64,000 nucleotides of DNA from the NCBI GenBank assembly GCA_947488935.1, contig CANLBN010000002.1:62001-126000 (forward strand). Direction: 5' to 3'. The notes below the pieces were generated by a model, which saw only the letters and a list, made by a program, of their open reading frames with translations, was not told the origin of the DNA and did no database searches. The position numbers were made by a program, and so were the translations under genes. The stretch is from an uncultured Pseudomonadales bacterium (lineage in GTDB: Bacteria; Pseudomonadota; Gammaproteobacteria; Pseudomonadales; Cellvibrionaceae). Of this stretch, positions 29,147-41,413 are shown in pieces (position 1 is the stretch's first letter; the number at the start of each line of letters is the position of its first letter).

Positions 29147-29175
29147 AAAAAAGGCCACAATATGTGGCCTTTTTT
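29147..29175. terminator. Bidirectional rho-independent terminator
   Basis: A 13-bp perfect stem (AAAAAAGGCCACA / TGTGGCCTTTTTT) with a 3-base loop lies between two convergent genes, the protease on the plus strand and gltA on the minus strand. It has T runs in both directions. Confidence 0.92.
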
Positions 29176-29196
29176 ATTTAATGGTTAGATAATAAA

Positions 29197-30483
29197 TTAT
29201 CTTTTATCCATTGTTTGGTAATCACGTGCTTCATAGCCAGTATATAGCTGACGAGGACGACCAATTTTGTAGCTTTCGCTAACCATTTCATTCCAGTGAG
29301 CAATCCAGCCAACGGTACGACCTGTTGCAAAGATAACTGTAAACATATCTGTAGGAATGCCAATTGCTTTCATGATGATACCTGAGTAGAAATCAACATT
29401 TGGATAAAGTTTACGTTCAATAAAGTACTCATCTTCTAGGGCAATTTGTTCAAGGCGTTGAGCAATAGCAAGTTGAGGATCGTTAATACCTAATTCATTC
29501 AATACTTCGGCACAAGTTTCCTTCATTACCTTAGCGCGTGGATCAAAGTTTTTGTAAACACGGTGACCAAAGCCCATTAAGCGGAATGGGTCGTTTTTAT
29601 CTTTTGCTTTAAGCACATACTCATCGATATTATCGACGCTGCCTATCTCATCAAGCATTTTAAGTACAGCTTCGTTGGCACCACCGTGAGCTGGCCCCCA
29701 AAGTGCAGTAATGCCAGAGGCAATACAGGCAAATGGGTTAGCACCTGAAGAACCTGCAAGGCGTACAGTAGAGGTTGATGCATTTTGCTCGTGATCAGCG
29801 TGCAATAAAAATATTTTATCCATTGCTCTTGCAATGATCGGGTTAACATTGGGCTCGTCGCAAGGTGTGCCAAACATCATGTGCAAGAAGTTTTCAGAAT
29901 AACTTAACTCGTTACGTGGATACATAAATGGCTGACCAATATGGTGTTTGTAACACATAGCAGCCAGTGTTGGTATTTTAGCGATCAATCGATGAGCTGA
30001 TGTTTTGCGATGTTCTGGGTTCGAGATATCGAGAGAGTCATGATAAAAAGCCGATAATGCACCGACAGCACCACACATCATTGACATTGGGTGTGCATCA
30101 TGGTGAAAACCACGAAATAGTCGAGCCATCGCTTCGTTAACCATTGTATGTTGTGTAATGGTGTTTTCGAATTCTGCTTTTTCTTGTTCGTTAGGGAGCT
30201 CGCCATTCAATAATAAGTAGCAGGTTTCTAGGTAGTCGGATTGATCGGCAAGCTGCTCGATTGGGTAGCCACGATGTAGCAAAATACCTTTGCCACCATC
30301 GATAAAGGTAATTTTGGATTCACACGAGGCTGTTGATAAAAAACCTGGGTCATAGGTAAAGCAACCGCTAGAGCCTAAACTACGGACGTCGATAACGTCT
30401 GGGCCCAAATTGCCTGATAGGATGGGTAGGTCGATAGTGTTATCTGAACCATCTATGGTAAGGCGGGCAAATTTATCTGTCAT
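29197..30483 (-). CDS. gltA: Citrate synthase
   Basis: 428-residue hexameric (type II) citrate synthase. It condenses oxaloacetate and acetyl-CoA, the entry to the TCA cycle. Recognisable segments include 'RGYPIEQLA', 'DAHPMSMM', '[20 protein letters not shown]', '[15 protein letters not shown]', '[15 protein letters not shown]' and '[10 protein letters not shown]', covering the catalytic His and Asp residues. Strong AGGAG ribosome site 6 bases before the ATG. Divergent from the sdh-suc operon across 832 bases, as in many gammaproteobacteria. Confidence 0.97.
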   Translation of the reverse strand: MTDKFARLTIDGSDNTIDLPILSGNLGPDVIDVRSLGSSGCFTYDPGFLSTASCESKITFIDGGKGILLHRGYPIEQLADQSDYLETCYLLLNGELPNEQEKAEFENTITQHTMVNEAMARLFRGFHHDAHPMSMMCGAVGALSAFYHDSLDISNPEHRKTSAHRLIAKIPTLAAMCYKHHIGQPFMYPRNELSYSENFLHMMFGTPCDEPNVNPIIARAMDKIFLLHADHEQNASTSTVRLAGSSGANPFACIASGITALWGPAHGGANEAVLKMLDEIGSVDNIDEYVLKAKDKNDPFRLMGFGHRVYKNFDPRAKVMKETCAEVLNELGINDPQLAIAQRLEQIALEDEYFIERKLYPNVDFYSGIIMKAIGIPTDMFTVIFATGRTVGWIAHWNEMVSESYKIGRPRQLYTGYEARDYQTMDKR

Positions 30484-30864
30484 GGGTGCTCCTGAATAAT
30501 ATGTAAATAGTAAGAAAATTTTCTTTGAACAAAAACAACACTCAATACCTCTTCAAGTAAACTTGAAAAGTACTTGTGTATAAATACGGTTATTTGCCAA
30601 AAATATAGAAGGGCAAAATACGAATATTGAATTTTAAAATGCTAAATCGCGAAACCAATAATAGCGTTAAGCGGTAAAACAAGCAGGCATATTTATCAAA
30701 AAATTAGTGCCGCAAGATATGTATTATAGCAATTTGTTCCGGTGAATGGTTAGTCACTTTTGAATAGTAACGACAATCACATCATAAATAGTGGCTTTTT
30801 TGTTTATATTTTATACACGAGTCGTATTTTTTACTTAAAAATCAATTGTTTCTTAATTTTTACA

Positions 30865-30899
30865 ATAAGAGTAATTTTTTGAGTAAAAATTACTCTTAT
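30865..30899. promoter_or_regulatory. Perfect 15-bp inverted repeat, putative operator
   Basis: ATAAGAGTAATTTTT (30865-30879) and its exact complement (30885-30899) flank a 5-base spacer. No T tract follows on the plus strand and no gene ends nearby, so a terminator is less likely than a protein-binding site. Which regulator binds is unknown. Confidence 0.55.
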
Positions 30900-31241
30900 C
30901 ACCCCTTTAAAACTAAATATGCATAAGATTTCATTATTTTATGCACTTTGGTTTGTGTTTTTATGTCTGTATCACTATAATTTTGGCGGTTTATGAGGCT
31001 GTTGTGGCAATTACTGGTATTTAGGCTATGTTGTAAGGGATACCAATGATTTGTAAACACCTGCAGATAGTATATTCGGTGATCTTTTACATAATAAGAT
31101 AGTGGATTTTTCTACTTTATTACTAGAGTAAGGTTACAATTTTTTGGCTAGTTAAAATCTCAATTAAATGTGGACGCATTATTGCTGACTTTTAATATTT
31201 CCTTTATTAGATTTTCTGTATTGAAAAACAATTTCTCGATC

Positions 31242-31275
31242 ATCTTGAGTGTATTGACACGTCAAGATAATTATC
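31242..31275 (+). promoter_or_regulatory. sdhA upstream hairpin and GATAATTATC palindrome
   Basis: ATCTTGAGTGT (31242-31252), a 4-base loop, ACAC, one bulged G and TCAAGAT form an 11-bp stem ending 48 bases before the sdhA ATG. A TTGACA hexamer sits inside it. It overlaps the perfect palindrome GATAATTATC (31266-31275), which resembles half of a Fur box. It could be an operator or a 5' leader structure; neither is demonstrated. Confidence 0.4.
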
Positions 31276-31315
31276 AATTCAAATCATTTTTAAGTTAACA
31301 GGTGGAGTAAAAACC

Positions 31316-33085
31316 ATGACATCTATAAGAACCGTTTCTTTTGATGGCATTGTCGTTGGTGGTGGTGGCGCTGGTATGCGAGCTGCTTTGCAGATGGCGC
31401 AATCCGGATTCAAAACCGCAGTGATTACAAAAGTGTTTCCAACACGATCACATACCGTCTCGGCTCAAGGTGGCATCACTTGTTCTATTGCGAGTTCTGA
31501 TCCCAATGATGATTGGCGCTGGCATATGTACGATACCGTTAAAGGCTCTGATTATATTGGTGACCAAGACGCAATCGAGTATATGTGTACAGTAGGGCCT
31601 GAGGCTATTTTCGAGCTTGAGCATATGGGCCTACCTTTCTCGCGTACCGAAGAAGGCCGTATTTATCAGCGTCCCTTTGGTGGTCAATCTAAAGATTTTG
31701 GTAAAGGTGGTCAGGCTGCTCGTACTTGTGCTGCTGCTGACCGTACCGGTCATGCTTTATTACATGCGCTTTATCAAAGTAACGTAAAACACAATACGGT
31801 TTTCTTTAACGAGTGGTTTGCCGTTGATTTGGTTAAAAACCAAGATGGCGTAGTCACTGGTGTTATTGCTATCAATATTGAAGATGGCGAAGTTGTACAT
31901 ATCAAATCTAAAGCCACTGTATTTGCAACAGGTGGTGCAGGCCGAATTTATGCCTCTACGACGAATGCACATATTAATACCGGTGATGGTATCGGTATGG
32001 CATCTCGTGCAGGTTTCCCTCTACAAGATATGGAAATGTGGCAATTTCACCCAACGGGTATTCACGGTGCAGGTACTTTGGTAACCGAGGGTTGCCGTGG
32101 TGAAGGTGGTTATCTTATTAATAAAGATGGCGAGCGCTTTATGGAGCGTTATGCACCTAACGCAAAAGACCTTGCTGGTCGTGATGTTGTTGCGCGCTCC
32201 ATGGTTTTGGAAATGCTTGAAGGCCGTGGTTGTGGCGAAAATGGCGATCACGTGATGCTGAAGCTTGACCATCTTGGCGAAGAAACACTCAATGCTCGCC
32301 TACCGGGTATTTTAGAGCTCTCGCGCACCTTCGCAGGTGTTGACCCAGTTAAAGAACCTATTCCTGTTGTGCCAACTTGTCACTATATGATGGGTGGTAT
32401 TCCAACCAATGTTGATGGTCAGGCGCTAACTCAAGTTGATGGTAAAGATAAAGTCATCGAAGGTTTTTATGCCTGTGGTGAAGCGGCTTGCGTATCAGTA
32501 CATGGCGCTAACCGTTTAGGTGGTAACTCACTACTTGATCTTGTTGTATTTGGTCGTGCATCGGGCTTGTTTATCGAAAAAGCACTTAAAGAAGGTATCG
32601 AACATCGCGATGCTTCTGAGTCAGATATCGAAGCCGCTATGTCTCGCCTCAATGGCCTTAATGCTAATACTGGCGGTGAATCTGCCACGGTATTACGTGC
32701 AGAGCTACAACAAGTGATGCAGAACCACTTTGGTGTATTCCGCCGTGGTGATTTTATGGAAGAGGGTGTTAAAAAATTAGCCGATCTGCGCGAGCGTATT
32801 GCTAATGTTACTATTGAAGATAAGAGTAACGCTTTCAATACTGCGCGCATCGAAGCGCTTGAATTGCAGAACTTACTAGAAGTGGCCGAGGCTACCGCAA
32901 TTCCTGCAGAAATTCGTAAAGAGTCTCGCGGTGCTCATGCACGTGATGACTTCCAAGAGCGTGATGATAAAAATTGGTTGTGTCACTCCTTGTACTTTCC
33001 AGAAGATAAGAGTGTTACCAAGCGTGGCGTAAATTTTGAACCGGTAACGGTCGACACTTTTGAGCCAAAAGCTCGTACTTATTAA
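31316..33085 (+). CDS. sdhA: Succinate dehydrogenase flavoprotein subunit
   Basis: 589-residue catalytic subunit that oxidises succinate to fumarate. FAD-binding [14 protein letters not shown] is near residue 16. The covalent-FAD histidine is in [13 protein letters not shown]. Active-site segments '[13 protein letters not shown]' and 'RGEGGYLIN' are present, as is the C-terminal half with '[18 protein letters not shown]'. Good GGTGGAG ribosome site. It is the first gene of the operon here, whereas in E. coli and Pseudomonas sdhC and sdhD come first. It is 15 bases upstream of sdhB. Confidence 0.97.
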   Translation: MTSIRTVSFDGIVVGGGGAGMRAALQMAQSGFKTAVITKVFPTRSHTVSAQGGITCSIASSDPNDDWRWHMYDTVKGSDYIGDQDAIEYMCTVGPEAIFELEHMGLPFSRTEEGRIYQRPFGGQSKDFGKGGQAARTCAAADRTGHALLHALYQSNVKHNTVFFNEWFAVDLVKNQDGVVTGVIAINIEDGEVVHIKSKATVFATGGAGRIYASTTNAHINTGDGIGMASRAGFPLQDMEMWQFHPTGIHGAGTLVTEGCRGEGGYLINKDGERFMERYAPNAKDLAGRDVVARSMVLEMLEGRGCGENGDHVMLKLDHLGEETLNARLPGILELSRTFAGVDPVKEPIPVVPTCHYMMGGIPTNVDGQALTQVDGKDKVIEGFYACGEAACVSVHGANRLGGNSLLDLVVFGRASGLFIEKALKEGIEHRDASESDIEAAMSRLNGLNANTGGESATVLRAELQQVMQNHFGVFRRGDFMEEGVKKLADLRERIANVTIEDKSNAFNTARIEALELQNLLEVAEATAIPAEIRKESRGAHARDDFQERDDKNWLCHSLYFPEDKSVTKRGVNFEPVTVDTFEPKARTY

Positions 33086-33100
33086 TCGGGGAGATTGTAA

Positions 33101-33799
33101 ATGCTAAATGTAGAAATCTATCGCTATAATCCAGAAACCGATAAAGAGCCTTATATGCAGTCTTATAAGGTGGATACAAAAGGCCGCGATATTATGGTTC
33201 TTGATGTATTGGAAATGCTTAAGGGAGAGGATAATAGTTTGTCATATCGCCGTTCGTGCCGAGAAGGCGTGTGTGGCTCTGATGGCATGAATATGAATGG
33301 TAAAAATGGCCTTGCCTGTATTACACAGCTATCTGAATGCGTCACCAATAATAAGTTGGTGCTCAGGCCATTACCCGGCTTGCCTGTTATTCGCGATCTT
33401 GTGATCGATATGGCCCAATTTTATAATCAGTATCGTAAAATCGAGCCATTTTTACAAACCGATGAACCCGTCGAAGGCCGTGAGCGACTACAATCTCCGG
33501 AAGACCGTGAGAAACTTGATGGTCTTTATGAGTGTATTTTGTGTGCTTGCTGCTCGACCAGCTGTCCCTCTTTCTGGTGGAACCCAGATAAATTTATCGG
33601 CCCTGCCGGTTTATTGCAATCTTATCGCTTTTTGGCCGATAGTCGCGATACTGCGACAGCAGAGCGGTTGAAAAACCTGAGTGATCCATTCAGTGTATTC
33701 CGCTGTCAAGGTATCCAAAACTGCGTATCAGTTTGCCCTAAAGGATTAAACCCAACTAAGGCGATTGGACATATCCGTTCTATGCTGCTATCACAGTAG
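33101..33799 (+). CDS. sdhB: Succinate dehydrogenase iron-sulfur subunit
   Basis: 232 residues with all cluster cysteines: [2Fe-2S] in CREGVCGSDG and the following Cys, [4Fe-4S] in CILCACC, and [3Fe-4S] in STSC, CQGIQNC and the CPKG motif. The quinone-site Trp of SCPSFWWN is kept. The residue after the [3Fe-4S] cysteine is Gln203 (CAA, 33707-33709), where E. coli SdhB has His207. That histidine lies between the cluster, the quinone and the heme in the E. coli enzyme. The change goes together with loss of both heme ligands in SdhC and SdhD. Confidence 0.96.
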   Translation: MLNVEIYRYNPETDKEPYMQSYKVDTKGRDIMVLDVLEMLKGEDNSLSYRRSCREGVCGSDGMNMNGKNGLACITQLSECVTNNKLVLRPLPGLPVIRDLVIDMAQFYNQYRKIEPFLQTDEPVEGRERLQSPEDREKLDGLYECILCACCSTSCPSFWWNPDKFIGPAGLLQSYRFLADSRDTATAERLKNLSDPFSVFRCQGIQNCVSVCPKGLNPTKAIGHIRSMLLSQ

Positions 33800-33810
33800 T
33801 AGGGTTTTGT

Positions 33811-33861
33811 TTTTGCCCCTTTTATTTGGCTAATTTAACCAAACAATAAGAAGGGGCAAAA
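33811..33861 (+). repeat. Intercistronic hairpin sdhB-sucA
   Basis: TTTTGCCCCTT (33811-33821) pairs perfectly with AAGGGGCAAAA (33851-33861), and inner arms TTTGG/CCAAA extend the stem. There is no downstream T run, so partial termination or mRNA processing/stabilisation is more likely than full termination. The whole gap (33800-34137, 338 bases) holds no gene; a sucA promoter may lie in its right half. Confidence 0.6.
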
Positions 33862-34137
33862 GCAGTTAAGTGTTATGGTATTACCAGTAAAGTGACTTTA
33901 AGTCATTTGTAGTAGACTGTTTGAATAATAAGGGTGGTTTAGGCCAAACTATTCTAGATGTTTTTTAGGCAGTGATCCTGTTTTAAAGGCTGTTTTAATT
34001 GGCGCTTCTGTATTTCAGTAGATCCATATTTTGATAGGCGAATAGATACTTAAAACGCTATCAAAAACTGTTGCGAAATAGAGCATAAGGCTCTGAAATA
34101 CATAAGACATTACTTAACGACAACAGAGAGAACGTCC

Positions 34138-36975
34138 ATGCCCGATAGTATGGAACACCTGTGGAGTACTGCCCATATATCAGGCGGTAACGCAGTTTAT
34201 GTAGAAGAACTGTACGATACTTATCTACATGACCCGAGTGCTATTCCTGAGGAATGGCGTGATTATTTCGACCAGCTCCCACGCGTTGCGAGTTCAAGCG
34301 CTCAGGATACCCCTCACTCGACAATTCAGGAACAATTTAGGCTTTTAGCCAAGTATCGCCCCACTAATGGCGAATCTAATATTCCTGCCCATGCTGCTGC
34401 TGCCGATCACGACCAAAAGCAAATTAACGTCGCTCAACTAATTCAAGCTTATCGCGCACGTGGTCATACTAAAGCAACACTTGACCCGCTAGGCTTATCT
34501 CAACGCAGTTCTGGTGACTACCTACAACTTCATTATCATGGCCTTACGCCTGCCGACCTCGATTTGGTTTTCAATGCGAGCAATTTATTTTTTGGATATG
34601 ACCAAGCTCCACTAAAAGATATTATTGCCGATCTAGAGTCAACCTACTGTGGCAATATTGGTGCAGAGTTATTGCATATTAGCGATGCTGACGAGTTTAA
34701 ATGGCTACAGCAACGACTAGAAAGCGCGCGATCCAAGCCGACTTATTCCAAAGAAGGTAAATTACGTATCCTGCAACGCCTGAGTGCTGCCGAGGGCCTA
34801 GAAAAGCATCTAGATAGCAAATACCCAGGGACCAAACGCTTTGGTCTTGAAGGTGGTGAGAGTTTTATCCCGCTACTTGATGGGCTTATCAAACGTGCTG
34901 GTACTTACGGCGCTAAAGAAATTGTATTAGGCATGGCGCATCGTGGTCGCCTTAATACACTAGTGAACGTTTTTGGTAAAAACCCCGCCGATTTATTCGA
35001 TGAATTTGAAGGCAAAAAAATTATCGACACCTCGGGTGACGTTAAATATCACCAAGGTTTTTCATCGAATGTGATGACCCCTGGCGGCGAAGTACACATT
35101 GCGATGGCTTTTAACCCCTCGCATTTAGAAATTGCTGCTCCTGTTGTTGTCGGTTCGGTACGTGCGCGTCAGGATCGCCGTCACGATAGAACCGGCGATT
35201 TAGTGGTACCTATTAATATTCATGGTGATGCAGCATTTTCGGGTCAAGGCGTTGTTTTTGAACTTCTGCAAATGTCTCAGACTCGCGCTTATAAAGCCGG
35301 TGGTTCCATTCATGTTGTGATTAATAACCAAGTGGGTTTTACCACAAATCATCCAGAAGATGCTCGCTCCACGCCTTATTGTACCGACGTTGCTAAGTTT
35401 GTCGGCGCCCCGGTTTTTCATGTGAATGGAGATGATCCAGAAGCTGTGTTGTTTGTGACGCAACTTGCTATGGATTACCGTTATGAATTTAAAAAAGACG
35501 TTGTGATCGATTTAGTTTGCTACAGACGTCGTGGCCATAATGAGACCGATGAGCCATCATCTACTCAGCCACTAATGTATCAAATTATCAAAAAGCACAA
35601 GACAACGCGCACGCTTTATGCTGAGCAGCTCGTCAATGAAGGCGTTCTTACTAAAGAAGAAGAAGCCGCTGTTGCCAGTGATTATCGTGCAGCATTAGAT
35701 CGTGGTGATCATGTTGCCGAAGGTTTGGTGAGCGAGCCAGATAAGTCACTGTTTGTGAATTGGGTACCTTACCTTGGGCATGATTGGAATGACCCAGCAG
35801 ATACCAGTATTGAGCTTAAAAAATTACAGCAATTAGCGCATAAAGCCTGTGAGATACCCGATGGTATTCAGGTGCAGCGTCAAGTACAAAAAATTTATGA
35901 GGATCGCCGTAAAATGGCGAGTGGCTCTCTACCCATTAATTGGGGTATGGCTGAGACATTAGCCTATGCAACATTGATTGACTACGGTGCTGGTATTCGA
36001 CTAACAGGGCAGGACGTGGGTCGTGGTACATTTTCTCATCGGCATGCTGTTATTCATAACCAAAAAGATGGCAGTCGCTATATGCCGCTTTCGAACCTAT
36101 TCGAAGGGCAGCGTAATCTTCATTTACATGACTCTCTGTTGTCGGAAGAAGCCGTATTAGCTTTTGAGTATGGCTATGCATCAACCAAACCCGATACCTT
36201 AGTCATTTGGGAAGCGCAATTTGGTGATTTTGCCAATGGCGCTCAGGTGGTTATCGACCAATTTATTACCAGTGGCGAGCACAAGTGGGGCCGCCTATGT
36301 GGTTTAACGATGCTATTGCCTCATGGTTATGAAGGACAGGGCCCAGAGCATTCGTCGGCGCGTCTTGAGCGTTATATGCAAATGTGTGCTGAGCACAATA
36401 TTCAAATTTGTATACCAACTACGCCTGCGCAAATTTTCCATATTTTGCGTCGCCAAGTTATTCGGCCAATGCGTCGCCCATTAATTATTATGAGCCCCAA
36501 ATGGATTTTACGTCACAAGTTGGCCACGTCTTCCCTAGAAGAGCTAGCTGATGGCAAATTCCATAATGTGATGTGTGAACATGACATTAAACCTGCCAAA
36601 GCCAAAAAAGTGGTTATTTGTAGCGGTAAGGTTTACTACCATTTGCTTGAGGCGCGTATGGAATCTGGCCAAGACGATGTTGCATTAATTCGACTTGAGC
36701 AACTTTATCCATTTCCTAAAGCAGAGTTACTCGAAGCACTTGCACCTTTCAAAAAGGCTAAAGAGATTGTTTGGTGTCAAGAAGAGCCCAGAAATCAGGG
36801 CGCTTGGTTCCAGATTAAACATCGCTTGGAAGATGCATTATTAGAGACGCATCCAAAAGCTAATCTAACCTATGTGGGAAGGATTTCTTCTGCTGCACCT
36901 GCCTGTGGATATATGTCGGTACATTTGGAAGAGCAGAAAAACTTTATTGACGAGGCATTAAACGTTAGTAAATAA
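34138..36975 (+). CDS. sucA: 2-Oxoglutarate dehydrogenase E1 component
   Basis: 945-residue thiamine diphosphate enzyme that decarboxylates 2-oxoglutarate and transfers the succinyl group to the lipoyl domains of SucB. The N-terminal helix binding E2 is present ('YVEELYDTYLHDP'). Conserved segments include 'GMAHRGRLNTLVNV', the diphosphate-binding 'GDAAFSGQGVVFE', 'YRRRGHNETDEPSSTQP' and 'LLPHGYEGQGPEHSSARLERY'. Length is normal for the family. AGAGAG ribosome site. Confidence 0.97.
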   Translation: MPDSMEHLWSTAHISGGNAVYVEELYDTYLHDPSAIPEEWRDYFDQLPRVASSSAQDTPHSTIQEQFRLLAKYRPTNGESNIPAHAAAADHDQKQINVAQLIQAYRARGHTKATLDPLGLSQRSSGDYLQLHYHGLTPADLDLVFNASNLFFGYDQAPLKDIIADLESTYCGNIGAELLHISDADEFKWLQQRLESARSKPTYSKEGKLRILQRLSAAEGLEKHLDSKYPGTKRFGLEGGESFIPLLDGLIKRAGTYGAKEIVLGMAHRGRLNTLVNVFGKNPADLFDEFEGKKIIDTSGDVKYHQGFSSNVMTPGGEVHIAMAFNPSHLEIAAPVVVGSVRARQDRRHDRTGDLVVPINIHGDAAFSGQGVVFELLQMSQTRAYKAGGSIHVVINNQVGFTTNHPEDARSTPYCTDVAKFVGAPVFHVNGDDPEAVLFVTQLAMDYRYEFKKDVVIDLVCYRRRGHNETDEPSSTQPLMYQIIKKHKTTRTLYAEQLVNEGVLTKEEEAAVASDYRAALDRGDHVAEGLVSEPDKSLFVNWVPYLGHDWNDPADTSIELKKLQQLAHKACEIPDGIQVQRQVQKIYEDRRKMASGSLPINWGMAETLAYATLIDYGAGIRLTGQDVGRGTFSHRHAVIHNQKDGSRYMPLSNLFEGQRNLHLHDSLLSEEAVLAFEYGYASTKPDTLVIWEAQFGDFANGAQVVIDQFITSGEHKWGRLCGLTMLLPHGYEGQGPEHSSARLERYMQMCAEHNIQICIPTTPAQIFHILRRQVIRPMRRPLIIMSPKWILRHKLATSSLEELADGKFHNVMCEHDIKPAKAKKVVICSGKVYYHLLEARMESGQDDVALIRLEQLYPFPKAELLEALAPFKKAKEIVWCQEEPRNQGAWFQIKHRLEDALLETHPKANLTYVGRISSAAPACGYMSVHLEEQKNFIDEALNVSK

Positions 36976-36983
36976 ATTTGATG

Positions 36984-37005
36984 ACTCTATCAACATAGAG
37001 TTTTT
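36984..37005 (+). terminator. Weak terminator-like hairpin sucA-sucB
   Basis: ACTCTAT-CAAC-ATAGAGT followed by TTTTATCT. With a 7-bp AT-rich stem it would be a leaky terminator at best and may tune sucA relative to the distal genes. Confidence 0.45.
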
Positions 37006-37065
37006 ATCTAATAGACGTATTGCTGAAGTAATGCGTTATTAATAGAACCCAAAGGATACAAAAGA

Positions 37066-38571
37066 ATGGCAATTGAAATCAAAGCACCAACTTTTCCTGA
37101 GTCAGTTCAAGATGGCACTGTTGCTACTTGGCATAAAAGTGCCGGCGAAACAGTTAGCCGTGATGAATTAATCGTCGAAATTGAAACTGATAAAGTCGTT
37201 TTAGAAGTCGTTGCACCCGCCGACGGTGTTTTATCCGAAATCATCAAGCAAGAAGGCGACACGATTTTAAGTAATGAAGTGTTGGCATTTGTTGGCGAAG
37301 GGGCCGCAGCCTCTACTGCTGCACCTGCAGCGGCGAGTGCTCCTGCAGCTGCGCCGTCGGGTACTTCTGTTGAAATTAAAACACCTACATTCCCTGAATC
37401 TGTCCAGGATGGCACCGTTGCCTCTTGGCATAAAGCCTCTGGCGATGCAGTCACCCGCGATGAGCTTATCGTCGAAATCGAAACCGATAAAGTTGTGTTA
37501 GAAGTAGTTGCTCCAGCTGATGGCGTTATGGGTGAGATCGTTAAGGGTGAGGGTGATACTGTTTTAAGTGGTGAAGTCATTGCTCATGTACTTGAAGGTG
37601 GGGCGGCTCCAGCGCCAGCAGCTTCCAGTGAAAGCAATACAAATACTACAAGCGATGAAGATGCCGTAGCAAGCCCATCGGCACGTAAGTTGGCTGCCGA
37701 GAAAGGTCTCGACTTGGCAAATGTTAAAGGCTCTGGTCGCGGTGGTTTAATCACTAAAGAAGATGTTGAGGGTGCGGGAAAAGCACCAGCCGCTAGTGCA
37801 CCTGCTGCACCTAAAGCCGCTGCTGCACCTAAAGCTGCCGCTGCTCCTGCACTTGCAGGCCAAGGTGGACGTGTTGAAAAACGTGTACCAATGACACGCT
37901 TACGCAAGCGTATTGCAGAGCGTTTATTACAAGCAACATCAACCACTGCTATGTTAACGACGTTTAACGAAGTCAACATGCAACCTGTGATGGATCTTCG
38001 CAAAAAGTATAAAGATCAGTTCGAGAAAACACACAATGGTACACGTTTAGGCTTTATGGGCTTTTTTGTAAAAGCAGCGGTAGAAGCACTTAAGCGTTTC
38101 CCAGCGGTTAATGCATCAATCGATGGCGATGATGTTGTCTACCATGGCTATCAAGATATTGGTGTTGCCGTATCAACCGAAAAAGGCCTAGTTGTACCTG
38201 TACTTCGCAATGCAGAAAACATGGGGCTTGCCGATGTTGAATCAGGTATTCGCAACTTTGGACTGCGTGCCCGTGATGGCAAGCTTGGCATTGATGAAAT
38301 GACGGGTGGCACTTTCACTATTACTAATGGTGGTGTGTTTGGTTCTTTATTATCAACACCAATTTTGAACCCACCGCAAACCGCTATTTTAGGCATGCAT
38401 AAAATACAAGAGCGTCCTATGGCCGTTAATGGGCAAGTTGTTATTCAGCCTATTATGTATTTAGCGCTGTCTTACGATCATCGAATGGTTGATGGCAAAG
38501 AGGCTGTACAATTTTTGGTGGCGATTAAAGATTTATTAGAAGATCCTGCACGTATTTTATTGGAAATCTAA
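37066..38571 (+). CDS. sucB: 2-Oxoglutarate dehydrogenase E2 (dihydrolipoyl succinyltransferase), two lipoyl domains
   Basis: 501-residue core of the oxoglutarate dehydrogenase complex. It has two lipoyl domains with near-identical attachment motifs [10 protein letters not shown], Lys43 and Lys142, 99 residues apart and joined by an Ala/Pro linker. A peripheral-subunit binding domain ('[16 protein letters not shown]', about 204-240) follows, then a long Ala/Pro linker and the catalytic domain with '[12 protein letters not shown]' near the end. Gammaproteobacterial SucB such as that of E. coli has one lipoyl domain and about 400 residues, so the extra domain is unusual. The two copies differ at many third codon positions, so the duplication is not recent. 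AAAGGA ribosome site. Confidence 0.96.
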   Translation: MAIEIKAPTFPESVQDGTVATWHKSAGETVSRDELIVEIETDKVVLEVVAPADGVLSEIIKQEGDTILSNEVLAFVGEGAAASTAAPAAASAPAAAPSGTSVEIKTPTFPESVQDGTVASWHKASGDAVTRDELIVEIETDKVVLEVVAPADGVMGEIVKGEGDTVLSGEVIAHVLEGGAAPAPAASSESNTNTTSDEDAVASPSARKLAAEKGLDLANVKGSGRGGLITKEDVEGAGKAPAASAPAAPKAAAAPKAAAAPALAGQGGRVEKRVPMTRLRKRIAERLLQATSTTAMLTTFNEVNMQPVMDLRKKYKDQFEKTHNGTRLGFMGFFVKAAVEALKRFPAVNASIDGDDVVYHGYQDIGVAVSTEKGLVVPVLRNAENMGLADVESGIRNFGLRARDGKLGIDEMTGGTFTITNGGVFGSLLSTPILNPPQTAILGMHKIQERPMAVNGQVVIQPIMYLALSYDHRMVDGKEAVQFLVAIKDLLEDPARILLEI

Positions 38572-38590
38572 TTGTTGTAAAAATTAAGGG

Positions 38591-40113
<1,523 letters not shown>

Positions 40114-40200
40114 GTACGATTAAATGACACTATTTATAAACATTATGAACAAACTAATAATTCTATTTTTTAGAAATACTATTTGTTTTTTTTAATCATG

Positions 40201-40227
40201 TTTCTGATTATTCTTTAATAACAGAAA
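40201..40227 (+). repeat. Small intercistronic hairpin lpd-sucC
   Basis: TTTCTG-a-TTATT / AATAA-CAGAAA around CTTT, ending 20 bases before the sucC start. AT-rich and weak. Listed because it fits the pattern of a hairpin in each longer gap of this operon. Confidence 0.35.
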
Positions 40228-40246
40228 TCCAAAAACGGAAAATATT

Positions 40247-41413
40247 ATGAATTTGCATGAGTACCAAGCAAAACAATTATTTGCTGAATACAATTTGCCA
40301 GTTTCGATAGGTGTTGCAGCAGCAACAGTCGAAGAAGCAGTAGCGGCAACGGACACCATTGGTGGTGATAAGTGGGTTGTTAAAGCTCAAGTTCACGCAG
40401 GTGGCCGTGGTAAAGCCGGTGGCGTTAAACTTGTTAGCTCAAAAGAAGAAGTTAAAGAGTTTGCCGAATCTTGGTTGGGTAAAAATTTAGTGACTTATCA
40501 GACCGATGAGAACGGCCAGCCCGTTAGTCGTATCCTTGTTGAGACATGTACTGATATTGATCAAGAATTATATCTTGGTGCTGTTGTTGATCGCGCGACT
40601 CGTAGTATTGTCTTTATGGCATCAACTGAAGGTGGTGTTGAAATTGAAAAAGTTGCAGAAGAAACACCCGATAAAATCTTAAGAGCAATTATCGATCCTC
40701 TAGTTGGCCCGCAGCCATACCAAGGTCGTGAGTTAGCGTTTAAGCTAGGTTTGAATCCATTACAAGTAAAGCAATTTACAAAAATATTTTTAGGCCTTGC
40801 CAAAATGTTTGAAGATTTTGATTTTGCCTTATTAGAAATCAACCCACTGGTTATTACCGAACAAGGTGATCTTCATTGCTTAGATGGTAAAATTAATATC
40901 GATGGTAATGCACTTTACCGTCAACCAAAAATTCGTGAAATGCATGACCCATCGCAAGAAGATGAGCGCGAAGCACATGCGGCTTCTTTTGAGCTCAACT
41001 ATGTTGCTCTCGATGGTAATGTAGGTTGTATGGTTAACGGTGCTGGCCTTGCAATGGGTACCATGGATATTGTGAATATTCATGGTGGCAAGCCTGCTAA
41101 CTTCCTCGATGTTGGTGGTGGTGCAACTAAAGAACGTGTTATCGAAGCCTTTAAATTGATTTTATCTGACACTAATGTGAAAGCCGTATTAGTTAATATT
41201 TTTGGTGGTATCGTGCGTTGCGATATGATTGCTGAAGGCATTATTGGCGCAGTAGAAGAGGTGGGTGTTGAAGTACCAGTTGTTGTGCGTCTTGAGGGTA
41301 CTAACGCTGATGCAGGTAAAAAACTATTAGATGCAAGCACGCTCAATTTGGTCGGTGCTACATCATTAACAGACGCAGCTCAAAAAGTTGTTGCTGCTGC
41401 GGAGGGCAAATAA
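40247..41413 (+). CDS. sucC: Succinyl-CoA synthetase beta subunit
   Basis: 388 residues, the standard length. ATP-grasp N-terminal domain ('[16 protein letters not shown]', '[16 protein letters not shown]') and a C-terminal CoA ligase-type domain ('[12 protein letters not shown]', '[13 protein letters not shown]'). Makes ATP or GTP from succinyl-CoA with SucD. TAATG overlap: its stop shares one base with the sucD start. Confidence 0.97.
   Translation: MNLHEYQAKQLFAEYNLPVSIGVAAATVEEAVAATDTIGGDKWVVKAQVHAGGRGKAGGVKLVSSKEEVKEFAESWLGKNLVTYQTDENGQPVSRILVETCTDIDQELYLGAVVDRATRSIVFMASTEGGVEIEKVAEETPDKILRAIIDPLVGPQPYQGRELAFKLGLNPLQVKQFTKIFLGLAKMFEDFDFALLEINPLVITEQGDLHCLDGKINIDGNALYRQPKIREMHDPSQEDEREAHAASFELNYVALDGNVGCMVNGAGLAMGTMDIVNIHGGKPANFLDVGGGATKERVIEAFKLILSDTNVKAVLVNIFGGIVRCDMIAEGIIGAVEEVGVEVPVVVRLEGTNADAGKKLLDASTLNLVGATSLTDAAQKVVAAAEGK

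Larger units (their letters stand above)
30484..31315. other. gltA / sdhA divergent control region
   Basis: 832 AT-rich bases with no convincing protein gene. It contains a perfect 15-bp inverted repeat (30865-30899) and a hairpin plus GATAATTATC palindrome close to sdhA (31242-31275). Both TCA promoters and their control sites must lie here. It is long for such a region, so an unrecognised small RNA is possible. Confidence 0.6.

Noticed and set aside
30484-31315. Search for a small protein gene in the gltA-sdhA gap
   Set aside because: Only very short frames without ribosome sites were found; the region is better explained as regulatory DNA.
37107-38003. Minus-strand frames in sucB (157 and 139 codons)
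   Set aside because: Mirror images of the lipoyl domains and Ala/Pro linkers; Ser/Thr/Ala/Pro-rich translations are the expected antisense product.
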